The notes: generated by a model not told the origin, from the letters alone. A stretch of DNA of 64,000 bases from Lepisosteus oculatus (GCF_040954835.1 NC_090705.1:16070436-16134435); one strand, 5' to 3'; numbered from the stretch's first letter, positions 11,342 through 24,830 are shown. Translations and numbers: made by a program.

Positions 11342-14049
11342 TACAATCTGCAACTGCGCGGGCTGTTTTCTATTGAGTGTTGAAGACGGCAAGTTTCATG
11401 CTGCAGTTCTGGTACTGAACGGCGGAACACAGATAGTTGTTCTGGTGTTCCTGCTGTTTTAGTCGTGTATACAGTATTAGAGAAAATCCCTAACTATGTG
11501 CCTTGTAGTCCTGACAAAACCCCACCAAGGCGTTCCTTTGACACCACAATCATTAATGTACCTCAATCCACACTAATGCTGTGAAGAGTTTGATTATAAA
11601 AGATCTTTCAGTCTCGGGTCCAGTGGGTCCACAACCTGCGTCCCATGGTCAGGGACCTCTCTCATCATTCACAGGCACAGTTTAAACATATCCCCACAGA
11701 CAGCCTTTTCCTTTTCGCCAAAATCCCATTCTCACTACGATTTAAAGACGGCTCAGGACATGTTCCAAATACTTTTATCCAGAGCAGTGGACTTGTTGGA
11801 GCTAGTGAGAGGCCAATAATAAGTACACTCTTCTTTTATATTTGGAGCCCCGCAGTTCTCAATGTCTGACAAGGCAGGAAGAAAACACAAAGAAAACTGG
11901 ATGAGGACCAGTAACTTTCAAGGCATTTTCGACAGGTGGATTAAACATTAAAATAATCTCAGTACAACTACACAGGGAATTCAAATATCATGCTTTAGTT
12001 TTCTTTTGCTTTTCTAAAACATAATGGAGTGCAGCTACTGTCCTGCGTCATCATTTCAGGAAAATGAAAATGTGTACCGCTGGAATTATTGTAAAATCAT
12101 GTTTCCTTTGAAAAAAAATCAAACAGGATCAGGATTACACAAAACAAACACTTTGCAGTCATTTAAAAACTACAGATATAATTAAAAAACAAAAACCTCT
12201 ATACGTTGCATAAATAAGAATTAATTTTACAGCATTTGTAAACTGAAGGTGCATTAACAGGCCTTAAACACACAAAAGGTATTTACAACCAGATGGTGGC
12301 GCCTGATTGGACAACATGCTGACCAATCACATGCCGACGTTTCCCTGATTGTTAAAAACATGTAGACAAAACCCAAGACCTGTAGGATTTCTCATTTAAA
12401 CTGCAGCCCGTTTTAATAACAACACTACTTTCTAGGTCTCAGTGACCCTGCATCAGTGTGTTAAGCCATCTGCAGTCACACCCCAGCAAACCCTAATTAT
12501 TAAAAGCAGACACGTCCTCTATCATCAGCCATGACAGCTACATGCCACGAACCCTACATCAACACATTCTTCACTGTGCGGAAGCCATTCAACATTGATA
12601 CAGCTGGTCCCAGATTACTGGTCGTTCCTCTCAGCGTTTGCACAATCTCGTCCCACAAGCATTCAACAGGACTCACAACAATTATAGCAGTTGACTGGCC
12701 AGTATGTACTTCAGAACTGAGTTAGGAATGTCCGGGTGAATCCAATATCCTGCTCAGAAACAAGATGACTATGACCAGTAAGTTGACGAGCACTACAGCT
12801 TGTAAAACAACAAATAGAACGCAACGTCCCAAGAAACGGCTACAACTTAATGAGAGATCCTCTCTTAAGGTCTCTTAATATCATGCAGATTGTTAAACAG
12901 CCTTTTCCATGTTCACTTTGTCTGATACAACCATCAGCCCTGTACACCCTGCAAATGTTAAATCAGAGAAAGCACAGTCTGTTAAGGAGACTGGCATACA
13001 CACACAGAATAATGAAATCAAAGTGATTATGACATCACAATGCAGGCTTATAAAGTTGGCATAGTGCACTATGCAGTAATGTAGGTGTCTGCTGTGGACT
13101 AAAGCTCTGCTGAGCTGTTACAATACAGCCCATAGCATGACTTAATAATCTGTGGTCAAAGGTCAACCTACACCATATATTTGTTTTAGAAAAAATGGCA
13201 GTGTAATTCACCCTCTATTAGATCATATAAAACATCAGTTATTTTACTACAAATGAATATTACATTCTGCTTCTTTATGCATTCATTTTGTATAGTAAAA
13301 AAAATTAATATGCCCACTTTTGGAAATGTGTCTTTTTTATATACTGTATAACCATTATAGCAGTTGAAAACAATGATAACATTCATGGGAATTCTTAAAA
13401 TTTGATTAGCAATGGTCAGAGGCGACGCAGGGCTGAGATTTACTCTCATCTGTCCTACAAAGTGGGAACTTGTTTACTACAGCAACACCATAAATGTTTC
13501 TGTACCATGTACTTTCCACATCAGAAAAAAATAAACGCAACAGTCATAAAGGGCAAAATTCCACGACATCTCTGGCTTAACCACACTTAAAAACAACAGT
13601 GAGTAACAAAGAGAATGTTTTTTTACCTCCGTATAATACTTTACTCACTGGTGTTCAAATGAAGAAAAGGGTTTCTCAAATGTAAAAAATTTTTACAAAC
13701 TATTTTTAAAAACATGACTGGATGCCTGTCAGGTAATGCCAGTAACATGATCAAGGCATACAATGACATTCTTCAAGGCCTGCTGCAAACAGGCACTCAA
13801 ACCATCAGCTCATAAACACTTTTGATTTTGTATATGAAAACAATGGAGTTTTTTTCCACAAAAATAAGGTAATGAAGAAAGGGAGTTCAAATAGAGGACC
13901 CCCTTAATTAAAAGGAATAAATACAAAGTTACTTTGCATAACATTATTTTAAGTGTCTGTGATGACCGAAGGTAGTGAAGGTAGCCATCTTTAAGGGGCC
14001 AACAGTGAGCTAAATGCTGTACCAGTAGAGGAGTCAATGAAATTAACTA

Positions 14050-15200
14050 ATCAAAGGATTGCATCCATGCATATACTGAAAGAAACCAGGTTATCAGCTT
14101 TAACAACCTGGCTGGGTAGCTTGTTCTCATAACCCCACTGAGTAAAGAAATGTCTCCTGTTCCCTTTATAAAAAGTACTTCTGATTTCCAGTATGGGAAT
14201 CGAAGTCATTGATATAAATTAAGAAGAGCTGTTGTCCTAGTACAGATGTCTGTGGTACTCCACTAATTTACATCTCCTCAGATTGAGTATACCTTCTTAT
14301 CTGTACCCTCCGTTTTCTATTTAAGAATCAGTTCTCACTCACAATCCCCTGAATGCATATCACTTGCAATTTAAGAAGTAATCTTTTATGTGAAACGTTG
14401 GGAGCGTTTATAGGCACGACCTACCTTTTATAATTTCACACTATTCTCTACAATATGATTTCCAGATACGAGTTCTAGTTTAGTCCGTATTGGTTTATCA
14501 TTACCTGGTTCAGTATTCTAACCCCGTTTATGAACGAGTACTGCATTGGCAATTCTTCGGTCCCTGGGTTCTACCTTGGTGTTAAGGCACTGTTGGAAGA
14601 GTTGTCATCCTGAGTACAAGAGGTAAGATACCATCATGCCCTGGGGATCATCAATGCTTCTAATACACAAAACACTTTCCCGCTTCTAGGTTAATCTTCC
14701 ACACCTTTGTCCTTCCACTGCCTGAGGCATGTTGTTGACTTCTGCCTTACTGAGCACCAGAGTGAAACATTTGTTTAGTATAATCAGCCGATTCCCTTTC
14801 ATTGTCTAGACAATTACCATTTTTTTTCCCAGGTATATATTATTTCACCCCTGATGGTTCTTTTACTGTTGTCATAATTAAATAACATGTCAGCATTTTA
14901 CCCTCCACTTCAATATACATTTAATTTCTCTTGGCCTTTCTAGTATTCTTTACCTGTGCTAACAATACATTGTACTTTTTAATTAAATTGGATACCACTG
15001 TTTGCTTGTAGTTCTCCCTTCTACCTTATTGTTCTTGTTTTGCTGGGATACTGTTTTGTGCCTTCTGATTTACTCACTTTTTGCATAAACATGATCTGTG
15101 CTTCAAGTAGAATCTGTTGAAACTATCGTCATCCGTGGTCCACTGAATTTATATCTATCCTAATCTACTGCTCTTGAACGATCTCCTCCCTTCAATGCCT
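14050..15200 (-). mobile_element. Decayed LINE ORF2 remnant (RT fragment plus C-terminus)
   Basis: On the minus strand the RT signature SGVPQTSVLGQQLFLIYIND is readable at about 14270-14190 (consensus SGVPQGSVLGP...YIND). Before it is text resembling the palm approach (LLLKL-like, NRKRRVQIRRYTQS). After it comes a jump to the ORF C-terminus, YENKLPSQVVKADNLVSF (14130-14065). Upstream, 14400-15200 contains broken frames that resemble the linker before the RT. The family is L2/CR1-like. Many stops; inactive. Confidence 0.75.
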
Positions 15201-17064
15201 GCTTTCCAGAAATTGTAAACTTTCGCTGTGGACACAATCTAAATAAAACTACTGTATTATGTCTACCATTGATGTTTCTGCTGCTGACATTCCTAAAGGT
15301 CTTTTTCAGACCTTTTCGTAATTGCCTGCTGGAACCATTGTGATAGCACCTATCTCATCGAATTTGTTTCTGATTCTCCAGGCATTTGGGTAAATTTATG
15401 TAAATCTCCCTGTGGTTCTTCCTTTGTCTGTCTGCTTTTTTGATTCTCAATCCTGTGGTCATTGCCGTTGTGGTGATACAACGTGTCCCCATGGGCTTCA
15501 AATCCAGCCGTTGGAAGGAAACCAAATCGTGTTTATTTCTGTGGCTGTGTATCGGCCAACAAGAGGTAAATTAAAAAAGCTGGAGACATCCTGATCACGC
15601 TCACGCCAATGCTAAGAGAAGGGCATACCTGTCAGATTCTGATCCGTCATCTGCAGCTTCCAAAAAAGAAGGCTGTAGGGCTTCGACATTTACAGGGGTT
15701 CTGTGCAGAGAACCGCTGCAAATAACCAAGTCCACCCCTGTGCTGGCGCATTATGTACTATACAGCAGTATGTGTGGTTAAAAGGTAACCCTTCTTTTTA
15801 TGATAAAGTATTAATGCACTGCCTTTAAATCAATTTAAAAGACATTGATCAAATAAAGAAACTGATCACAAACTCATAGCAATCAGCTTAAATACACATG
15901 AATCCCCCTCCACAGTCCAAGCCTGCCCTTTTTTCTCCACGCCGCCATCATTATCACACCACCCTGTAATGAAATGGGCAATAAAACCGTCTGGTGTGCC
16001 TGCAAAGTCGTCTCCAGCCTGTCATTCCCCACACTTCCGCTCAGAAACTGGAGTTTTTATTTCAGGATAAAAACAAGACCAGCTTGAGATGAGGATGCTT
16101 GGGCAGGAGGCTGGGAGAGGTTCACTCACTAGGTAGATTCAAGCCCATGATCTTAATCTGCTGCAGCTCTAATTTGAAAGTTGTGGTTGACAACCTTCAC
16201 CTTGGTTTAATCCTGCTCTGCTTTCCTTCCCTACAAGACCCCGTTGGCCAGACTGAATTGCAAATAAGCAAATTCACAAATGTTAAATTTCAAGACGTGC
16301 GACCCTACTTATTCCCTCCTTCTAGCCAGCACGTCTATGGACTTAGATGACACTTAGTCACAATACATGCTGACTTAGCTTCACACTTCTTGCCAGCTGT
16401 CAGCTTTGCAGGTCAAACTCAATGGCATAAAATGGCCTCAAGGCCAGGCCAAATCCATCTGCTCTGCTCCCATGCTGGCACACTTTTGCCCCACTGCACA
16501 CACTTCAGTGGGTACTGAAACTGTACCTGTGATGCCTCTGCCCTGTGAATTCCCTCCAGGCCGGCGGAACACAGCTGCTGACCTGCTGAGTGGAGCCATT
16601 GTTCCAATGTGACCTGTTCAGCAGATGTCAGGCCTTGCCCTTGAACCAGTACAACTGCAAAGCCCACCATTTGCAGTCAATCCTGAAGAGGAACTCTAGA
16701 CAGAGCCATCTTGTTCACCACATTCCACACCTGCATTAGAGGCGGACGGCCATCTAATCCAAGGGAAACTGGAATCCAGCTTCCCTTGGATTCCGATGGA
16801 TCCCTTGGATGTAGTTTCCGTCCACACTACAGAATGCACTCCCGACACCAGGAGCTCTCAGAGCATTAGTCTTGAGAACATGTTTCACTTGAGAGACAGC
16901 AAGCCGAAACACTTCTACAGGGATGCTGCCTTGTGCACGAACACTGAGCTGGGTGCAAAGGTTGCATGGTGCGTCACATCACTGGCAAGACCTCCCAATG
17001 AGCCCCTTCTCCTTTAGTCCTAGTGCACTTGGGACACTTGCGTCCAACGGACCCCAGCTGAGGT

Positions 17065-17310
17065 GTGCATGGCCCGTGTTCAATGCAGCGTGAAGTTCTG
17101 CCCCTGGTCTCAGCCCCTACTCAAGAAGTTATTCAAAAGCTGGACTCGTTACTAGCCAAATGGAGACGGAAATCACTACCACAAAACACCGCCTGGCTCG
17201 ACAACATCACTGGCCGAAAAAGGTACGAAATGTACCAGAGCCTCAACCCTCGCTTAATGAAAAGGTGGACAAATCTTAATCATGGAAGAATGCTGTTTGG
17301 GCTCACCTGA
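17065..17310 (+). other. Unassigned open frame in a GC-richer island
   Basis: An 81-codon frame with a charged, plausible protein-like composition (EVIQKLDSLLAKWRRKS, ITGRKRYEMYQSLNPRLMKR). The surrounding 16.0-17.8 kb is less AT-rich than its neighbourhood, and several short frames overlap it. I do not recognise a family, see no splice-supported partner, and cannot exclude a decayed transposon or chance. No function is assigned. Confidence 0.2.
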
Positions 17311-19378
17311 CTGCAGCTGGAATCAGCTCCCGTACAAACTCTTCTACACTTCTGAGTGTCTAAACAGTATTACAAGGGGATTTCTCCATCACGCTCACAT
17401 CTGCATTGCATTTGCATTTGGCCTGTATTTGAAGGTAGTAGCCCAGGAGCAGCAGACGGAGTGGGGAGTCTGACCAGTGCAGAGGGCAAAATACCCCCTT
17501 ACAGAAAGAACTGGAGCCTGGTGTGCTTCTGGCCTGCCTCCGAGCAAGAGGCAGCTACCGCCTGGAGGGTCCAAACCCTGTCGGAGCGCCAGCAGGCTGC
17601 GGTCAGCCACCTACCGTCCGCACAGAGGCTCACGCGGTCATGCAAGTCGCCTGAGGAAGGTTTCAGTCTCAGTACCCACTGAAGGGCAGCATGAGGGCAG
17701 AACTCCTGTTGGGCATCTCCCAACTGTGATGAGCAATGGATCTGACCTACACCTCCCAGATGTGCTCCGGCTGCTCAGCAGCCTCACAGAGCTAACCAGC
17801 CACCTACATGGATAAAGGATTATGTGATGGACTGAGTTTTAAAACCAGTCTCAGCGGGAACTATAGTTATGTGATTATGTGACTGGTGAGCGCAATTGGG
17901 GACTATCGTAATATGGGGGAAGATGGTATTCTGGCTTTAGGGGGAAACAGGGTTTAGAGGACAGGGTTTTAGGGTTTAGAGGACAGGAGAGCGAGAAGTC
18001 TTGGAAAGTTACCAGCGCCACGGGAGATTTTGTAAATGCAAATCAACATGTCACCAAGCAAAGCGCTGTAATTAGCCTGAAGCGTGTGTAAATTAGCCAT
18101 AGATCTCAAAGATGTGTGATTACTCAAGGGTTGGGTTCAATCAAAGGAGGCCTTAGGTCAAACTGATACGGCAATTGTCAATTTTGTAGCCATGAAAAAA
18201 AAAAACAGAAAAATCTTTTAAAGTCCCCCGATCACATCCAAAATGCCATGCAAGACAAGGGCAATACAATACAATGCAGAAGTGCAATTTCACCACAATA
18301 ACATTTTTTCACTTGTAGGTGATATTCTCCTTGTTACATTAGCATCATATTATTCTACTGCCTACGTCAAATCATTTGATTAAGAGCTAGGCATGAAGCA
18401 TAGATAGAATGATATACTTTATTCCAGTAATGATATTCCTAAACAATATAAAGAAATTACATTTTTGGTCTGGTGGTTCATTGTGTTTCTTTTGAAATTG
18501 ATCTTGACTAAACAGCTCTAATTATGCCTGGGTCCTGCTATATTCAGCACAGGTAGAGCACATGAAAAGGTACAAGCATGCACACTATAAAAGGCCAATA
18601 GCAAGCCACTGAGATCAGCTGGTCAGGATACCTTCTGACCCCCGGAACACACTTAGAGGCATAGCTTGTGCACAGATCTCCAGTGACTTTACACATAGTA
18701 ATCAGAACATTTCAGGTAATGAGGGAGATCTCATTTTTTCTTCTGGGAAAGTGTATGTTAAAAGCAATAAAAAAGCAGATACTTCTGATGCATCAACAGT
18801 GGAAGTAAAACAAATGGAAGGGTCTTCAAAGTCTGCTGAGCCAATAATTCCAAATACCACAGCATATTCATGGCACGCTGACATCAGCTCCACCTTAAAG
18901 CAGTTAGAAAAAACCCGTCGATCTTCCATTGTCTGTGCCACCTTTAATGACAGCACCTCAGGCTCAGCTACAGCAGAGCACCAACAAATAAATCCCTGCG
19001 CATCTCTGGCCTACATGCACAATATCCCTCGTTAGCATGGTAATCACGCGTTGCTTAGGACAGCCCAATAAATAATTCTGCACCATTTCCAGTAATAACC
19101 CAGCTTGTTTACAAATCCAAACCTACCCCCTGCCACCAGCACGTATTTTCATGTTCTGCCAGAACTGAAGCTGGCTGTCATCTGATGCAGAAGCCCTAGT
19201 GCTGAACTTGAAGAACGTTGTGACACATCTACACTTATCTGTTATCTGGCACCAGTCACTATATGGGTCAGCAGCATCTTTCACTTTAGGAGGGACACAT
19301 ATCAAAGACCTCCTAGCTCCCACCCAGGTGGCGGATGATGGGGGTGACCTGTGTGCTTCAGGATGAAAAGTGCTAGTA

Positions 19379-21341
19379 CAGTACCTATAGAAAGTCTTAA
19401 AATTATACCGTGTCAGTGCTTCAGAGTTTCATGCATTTAAACGAGGATTCTTTCCCTCTTATCTACACTCCATACTCCACATTTTTGTGACACTATTAAT
19501 ATGAGCGTAGAATGACAACACATGGCTAAAATACCACCCAAGTAATAATACCGAATCTTCTATTCAAGTTACGATCATAGGCTTAACTTCAGCACAGTCA
19601 AGAACTAAACTGAAGTCACCAATTTGGTCAAACCAATGTTGTGGCTCTAGGGGGATGATCTTATTGCTTCCATATGTTAGTATCACACAGGCACCAGTAC
19701 TGCTGAGATTGTGTCTCTAGCTTCTGGTTAAGAGGCAGGATCGTAGGCTTAATCATAGGGGTCCCAGCACTGAACCCTGTGGAACACCCTGAGGAAGTTA
19801 GACATCAGATTTAAAACAACCACAATCTACTAATTAGCTCGTTTGTGTTGTGTATCGTATGAATGAGTTGGACTGTAAAGGTGCAGCTCCTGATTTTGTA
19901 TTTCTCTTTATCCTCCAGGATTGATGATGATAGTATTTTTCCACTGCAGTGCCTAATCTATACCCCCATTCAGGTTTTTCCATTTTTTGTTGCCTTATGG
20001 ACTGGAATTAAAATGTATTAAAATAATCTACTTTTCAATTATCTAAATATCCTTCCCCATAAATTCCAAGTGAAAAAATATTCTAGATTTTTTTTTAGAT
20101 AATTAATTCAAAATAAACCAAAATACCTTGGTTGAAAAAAACATCCAATCCCTATGTAATGGCGATCTGGATAGTGCATCAAAGGAGAGACTTGACCAGG
20201 AACACCAAAGACCTTTCAAAAAACTCTGGGGGCAAAGTTGTGGAAAGGCACGGATCAGGGGATGGGTATAAAAAAAAAAACTTCAAAAGCATTCAAACCA
20301 ATCAAGAAATGGAAGCCGTATGGTATGATCAAGACCATGCCTAGAACAGACTTTCCAACCAAACTGGACAGCCAAGTAAGAAGGAGAAGGAGACTGAACA
20401 CAGAGGCTACCAAGAGGCTAAGAAAGACCTACAGGCTTTTACGGCCAACACTTGTTAAGGCATGCATGTGACATCAAGCAATCCACAGATCTGGCTTGTA
20501 TGGCAGGAGGGCAAGAAGGAAACCATTAACAGAAAACAGCAACAAAGCATTTAAATGATGCTGCAAGCATGTGGCAAAACACCCTGGTGCCTGAAAATTT
20601 AAATGGAAGCTTTGACGCAAAGCATTATGTCTGGCACAGAGCCAACACATCACCTCACCTCTCTACTGTTCAGGACTGGGGTGGCCGCACTATATTACAG
20701 GGATGTATCTCATCTGCAGGGACTGAGGTACTTGTCAGAACGGCAGGGAAAATGAATTTAAGAAGAGGATGGAAACGTCCTTGAGGAAAAACTGCTGTCC
20801 TCTGCAAGAAAGCTGAAACTGGAATGGAAAGTCACTTTTCAGCATCACAATGACCCAGAAGCACCCAGCCAAAGCTATTCTGGAGTGGCTAAGTGGGGGA
20901 AAAAAAAAGTAAATATCCTTGACTGGCCCAGTCAGAGCCCCCATGCAAATCCAACCGAAAATCTGTGGCATGACTTGAAGGTTGCCGCCCATCAACGATC
21001 CCCAAGGCACTTTACAATACAGTTCAAGCTCCGTCAAGAAAAAGGATTAAATATTACCAAACCTGGAGTGCCAGGCTGACAGAGACCTACGCTTCCAGAA
21101 TCCGAGCTGTCACTGCTGCCAGAGGTACGTCCACTGGGTACGAACTCAGGGGGCTGGAGACGTATCCAATTCTGATAATTATATATTCAAAATCAAAAAC
21201 TGAAACGGTTTCCCCAAAAAACATTTTTCACCTTGAAAGTGTGGTGTAGGCAAGAAAAAAAAATTGTGCATTTAAATGCATGAAACTCTACGGGACCAAA
21301 AACGAAATGTAGAAAAAGTGGGAGCTTTTCCCTAGGCACTA
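19379..21341 (+). mobile_element. Decayed Tc1-like DNA transposon with long terminal inverted repeats
   Basis: The left end CAGTACCTATAGAAAGTCTT at 19379 and the reverse complement of the right end, TAGTGCCTAGGGAAAAGCTC at 21341, are flanked by TA dinucleotides (19377-19378 and 21342-21343), as expected for Tc1/mariner. The inner arms also match (AGAGTTTCATGCATTTAAA in both), so each inverted repeat exceeds 100 bases. Inside, 20825-21060 carries broken plus-strand transposase text: FQHHNDP (consensus FQQDNDPKH), KVNILDWPSQSPHANPTENL and WHDLKVAAHQRSPR. Frameshifts and stops make it inactive. The left half looks expanded, perhaps by a nested insertion around 19510-20000. Confidence 0.85.
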
Positions 21342-22129
21342 TATATTGAGGAAGTAACATAATGGTTCATCTTGCACAGTGAATTGGAAACAAAACAGGT
21401 CTCCAATTCCCCTTCACAGCTGTATCTATAATCAAGGCTACGCGAGTCTTAATTACACAAGCCACCACATGCTTCCGAGAGACTGCTGACAATAAAGCAA
21501 CGTTTAAGAATCTTTTCAGACATTCGGAGAATTAAAAACATACAAAAATAAATGTGTTAGGTTTAGAACAAATTATCGAACAATTAAGAGGACCACACTA
21601 TTAACTAACTGATCCCTGTCCACAGAAATTCAGTAAGAGCTCAGGGCTGGGCTCCTATGTTACGAGTTCAAGAGTGATCTAGAAAAGGTACAGAGAGAAC
21701 TCCCTTGGTCAAGTACCTGTACCAGTTGTCAGAAGCAAATAGTATATTGACAGTTCTGATGCACTGCACCAGCCTGAACAGTCTTATCAGGTCATCTGAT
21801 CTACTTAAGATATTAGAAATGCAGTCCCATGCATGGGTAAAAAAAAATGCATTTTATTTTAATAGGTCACATTACTAGACGTGTCTCAGCTGTTTTGAGA
21901 AAAAAAAACCATAAGCGAGGTTTATAAAATCCTGAAACGTTTGATGCTTCGATGTTTCATTACTGCTGCAAGATACAGCACTGGGTCATACCTGCAGTAG
22001 GCTGTAAAGCTCAGTGCCTTACCTGACTATCTGACAGCCTGACACGCAAAATATTGATAGCCGAAGCATTAGGATTATCAATGCTGATTAATACTACATT
22101 CATTAACCCAGCAAGCTTGTCTTTGGGGG

Positions 22130-22205
22130 GCAGAAGGAAACCCTGGAGGTCATACAAACTCCACACAGAAGGTGTGCCTGGCTGGACACGAATTCAGAAC
22201 TTCAT
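22130..22205 (-). repeat. tRNA-SINE family C fragment
   Basis: Reverse complement of the common fish SINE body (ACACAGAAGGTG..., GGAAACCCTGGAGG, CATACAAACTCCACACAG). Only about 75 bases remain. Confidence 0.55.
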
Positions 22206-22821
22206 TCTTAGAAATACAAGAAAGAGATACAACTGCAGGCTCAACACATTGGCTTCCTGGAATTTGCTTTTCTTTCTTAAATGTTTTTTTTTTCCCCAAC
22301 ATTTCATTTCCATTGTACCATTTAATTAACCAGCAACTCCTTAATGCCACATTGCTAAAAAACACCATTAAAAACATGGAAGTATCCCAGTAAAGTGGAA
22401 CATCAGGTAAACAAACCAAAAATATACACCTGTACAGACTGTAGCCACCAGCTGTCATTGAGGCCATAAAATACCAACCCACCCTTTTAACTGCTTCACA
22501 TTGTACTTAAAGACCACATTACATAAAACATCTTCAGCCACACCACGCTCACAGCACCTGTGGTCTGGGAAAATACTGATAGATTTGTCACATCGTTGTG
22601 CCATTATACTTATTAGGACAAGCCGGTTATAGTAATAGTTTATAAGCTTTGAGCTAAACACATGAAGAATACATTAATTAAGGCAACTTAACTAGCAAAC
22701 TGTGGCAAAACGGAAGGGAGTCAATTCTAACTCCCTCTTTTTAAAATATATAACGAACATCGAAACCAGTAGAAACTATAAGGAAGTGCGTTTTATTCCA
22801 AGAACACGAGTAACTTAACAC

Positions 22822-23000
22822 CAAGTGTCGTGGGAGTGTGGAACAAGCTACTCCGTCACGTCGTTGATGCCAATACCCTGATTTTTATTTTCACGAAACG
22901 GCTGGATGTGACCCCGGATCTACTCTCAAAGCGGCGCGATGGTCCAAGCTGTCTCCTCTCGTTTGCAAGCTGTGTTATTCTTCTCAGTCATCTTGGTTCG
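22822..23000 (+). repeat. LINE ORF2 C-terminus and 3' end remnant
   Basis: The frame from 22830 reads MGVWNKLLRHVVDANTLIFI then TKRLDV, matching the LINE C-terminal pattern VWNKLPSHVVEADTLASFKK seen in other copies here. The tail CGCGATGGTCCAAGCTGTCT CCTCTCGTTTGCAAG matches the shared 3' ending. Confidence 0.75.
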
Positions 23001-23829
23001 CAAAGTGGTCGAATCGGTCTGATTTCACAGGTTATAACGCAGCGCCGTACAGCGGGAGTCTCGCGGGTCACGCGACGCACCTGGCGAATGATCCCGTTTT
23101 TAAAAAATTTCAACGCAGTCAAACTCATCGGATCATTTGAGCTGAGTGTGTCCGAGTGAGCAATCAGCGCTGAGATCGAGTCCAAAATGTATTTAAATCC
23201 AGCGCGATGGTATTCCTGGGATGTGCAGAGACAAAAAAAACAACTGGCTGAACAACAGGTGTTCAAGAGCGAGCTGCGGGTTCTGGTTCTTCGTCTAATG
23301 ACATACATTAACTCGCAGATTCACCTTTTAAGTTAAAAAAACGTATTTAAAAAAGTTATGTGTAAACGAAGGAAGGAGGGTGTGGTGTGCCTGAAAAACG
23401 TGTTTTTAGCGGGAAAAAAATCAACTGTTAAATTTGCTTAGCAAACTAACCACACCACCCCCCCAAAAAAAATGCAGCGACGCTTTCTTCGTTTCTTAGG
23501 AAAAAATTGACACTACGATGACACTAACAAGGTTGCAAATCACAGCCAGTTAAATCTGACCCATTCACTGCATTCGGAGTTACAGATGCACCTGTTCGGG
23601 GAAAAGCATCACTGAAGATACATTGTGGCTTCTATCAAGACAAGAATTATCCAAGCAGCTCCCTGTCAAAATTACTGCACTGTCTCTAAACAAACTATTT
23701 CTTGACAGGTTTCTGATCAATTACCAAACGTTCCCGGTATGATCGTAAACATACTTAAGGCAACGTGTTAAAATAATACACTTGGGCTACTTTATAACAC
23801 AAAATACTGTGCATTAAATATTTACTCAC

Positions 23830-23941
23830 CTAATTTAAGGTCCCCTAATTGTCCTTCTTTGTAATTTTGGTTGTTGCGAATAGGAGTACCCTAAATTCGC
23901 CGTTGAGTTTCTGGCAATGTGCAAACAATTTTATTTTCGGG
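23830..23941 (-). other. adnp2: Candidate adnp2 5' UTR exon
   Basis: A 112-base minus-strand segment flanked by strong splice signals: acceptor-like TGTCTTTCTTTACAG (AG at 23943-23942) and donor AG|GTGAGTAAA (GT at 23829-23828). It has no useful coding frame. It lies just downstream of the promoter-like region at 24.4-24.8 kb on the same strand as adnp2, so it could be a leading non-coding exon. It could also be the 3' end of exon 1 with a chance acceptor-like string. The assignment is inference. Confidence 0.4.
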
Positions 23942-24399
23942 CTGTAAAGAAAGACAAAGCAGAAGCAATGAGGAAAACAAAAATCGCGACTAGCTCAAAA
24001 TGCTCACGGCACAACTTGGAAAGAAACTTTCACTCTAATATTCATCAATGTAAAAGGGAGTGAAATGCATGTCATTCGCTAGGGTAACTTGTCATTTCAC
24101 TTTGCAAGTCCGCTCTGCGCTACAGGATGCATCTTAAAAAAAAACTTAGCTGGCGCAGCCAGGACTGAAACCCGCAATCTGAAACAAACCGAGGGGAGGA
24201 AAGTGCACGCATAAATGAGCTGTAACAAAACAAACCAGTCCCACATGTATGCACCTCTTCCGAATAACACTGTATCGATCGTTTACCTACATGACAGGGG
24301 CGAAAACAAGCAACGAAAGGAGAAACATCTGTGTGGCTGCACATCCAGTGACAACTGAGAGACATGTCCCCTGTTCCGACGCTCTTAATGATAAATGCA

Positions 24400-24830
24400 A
24401 TCAGGTAAACTATCTCGCAAGAGGGTGCCGCGCGAGTCATCTGTTTCGTTTTCCGCTGTTGTATCCCGATAAGTATTCTTGTAGCTACCTTGTCGTCCTG
24501 GAAGAGGGAGCTCTCGGCTTCGCCTGTCTGCTTTGCCGGACTCGCACAGAAAGCACAAACCCACAGGCGCCACTCCGGTGCCACTGCAGAGAGGGAACAC
24601 ACCGCTCCTCTTGGAACAAGCGATCAGCCCTTCTGCTTCACGGAACATCCACGCACTCCCTAATGGCAATAAATAACGTGAACTTATTTTGTTTTCTCGT
24701 CACCGATTTTTTTTGTGCCGCATCACCCTCCTCCTGAAAGGAAAAATGGCGCTCCGAGTAAACGAGGAAGTGACGTTTCCGCCCCCCGATTTGCATGTTA
24801 GCAGGCTGACCAATGGGATAAAGGTGACCC
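24400..24830. promoter_or_regulatory. adnp2: Candidate adnp2 promoter
   Basis: A CpG-richer island in AT-rich surroundings. Visible elements are a YY1-like AAAATGGCG near 24743, a TGACG half-site near 24771, the octamer ATTTGCAT near 24790 and a CCAAT box near 24811. It sits 0.5-1 kb upstream of the candidate leader exon and 18 kb upstream of the adnp2 start codon. It may be bidirectional. No transcript evidence is available here. Confidence 0.35.

Larger units (their letters stand above)
6183..23829 (-). other. adnp2: probable adnp2 5' intron, about 17.6 kb, repeat-rich
   Basis: The 5' UTR acceptor at 6183-6184 requires an upstream exon. A long first intron before the coding exons fits the human gene. 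Named repeats inside (LINE, hAT, SINE, Penelope-like motif, Tc1) are listed separately. Between them I could not recognise coding exons of any other gene, in particular none of RBFA or TXNL4A, which neighbour ADNP2 in mammals. Stretches 6183-7200, 9400-11080, 11340-14040, 15200-19370 and 21345-22820 hold nothing I can name apart from the hairpin, an unassigned open frame and a small SINE piece noted elsewhere. The upstream boundary is inferred. Confidence 0.5.

Noticed and set aside
24249-24737. 162-codon plus-strand frame and its 160-codon minus-strand counterpart at 24120-24602
   Set aside because: No domain, Cys-rich random-looking text, and the place looks like a promoter. Overlapping frames on both strands indicate chance in GC-richer DNA.
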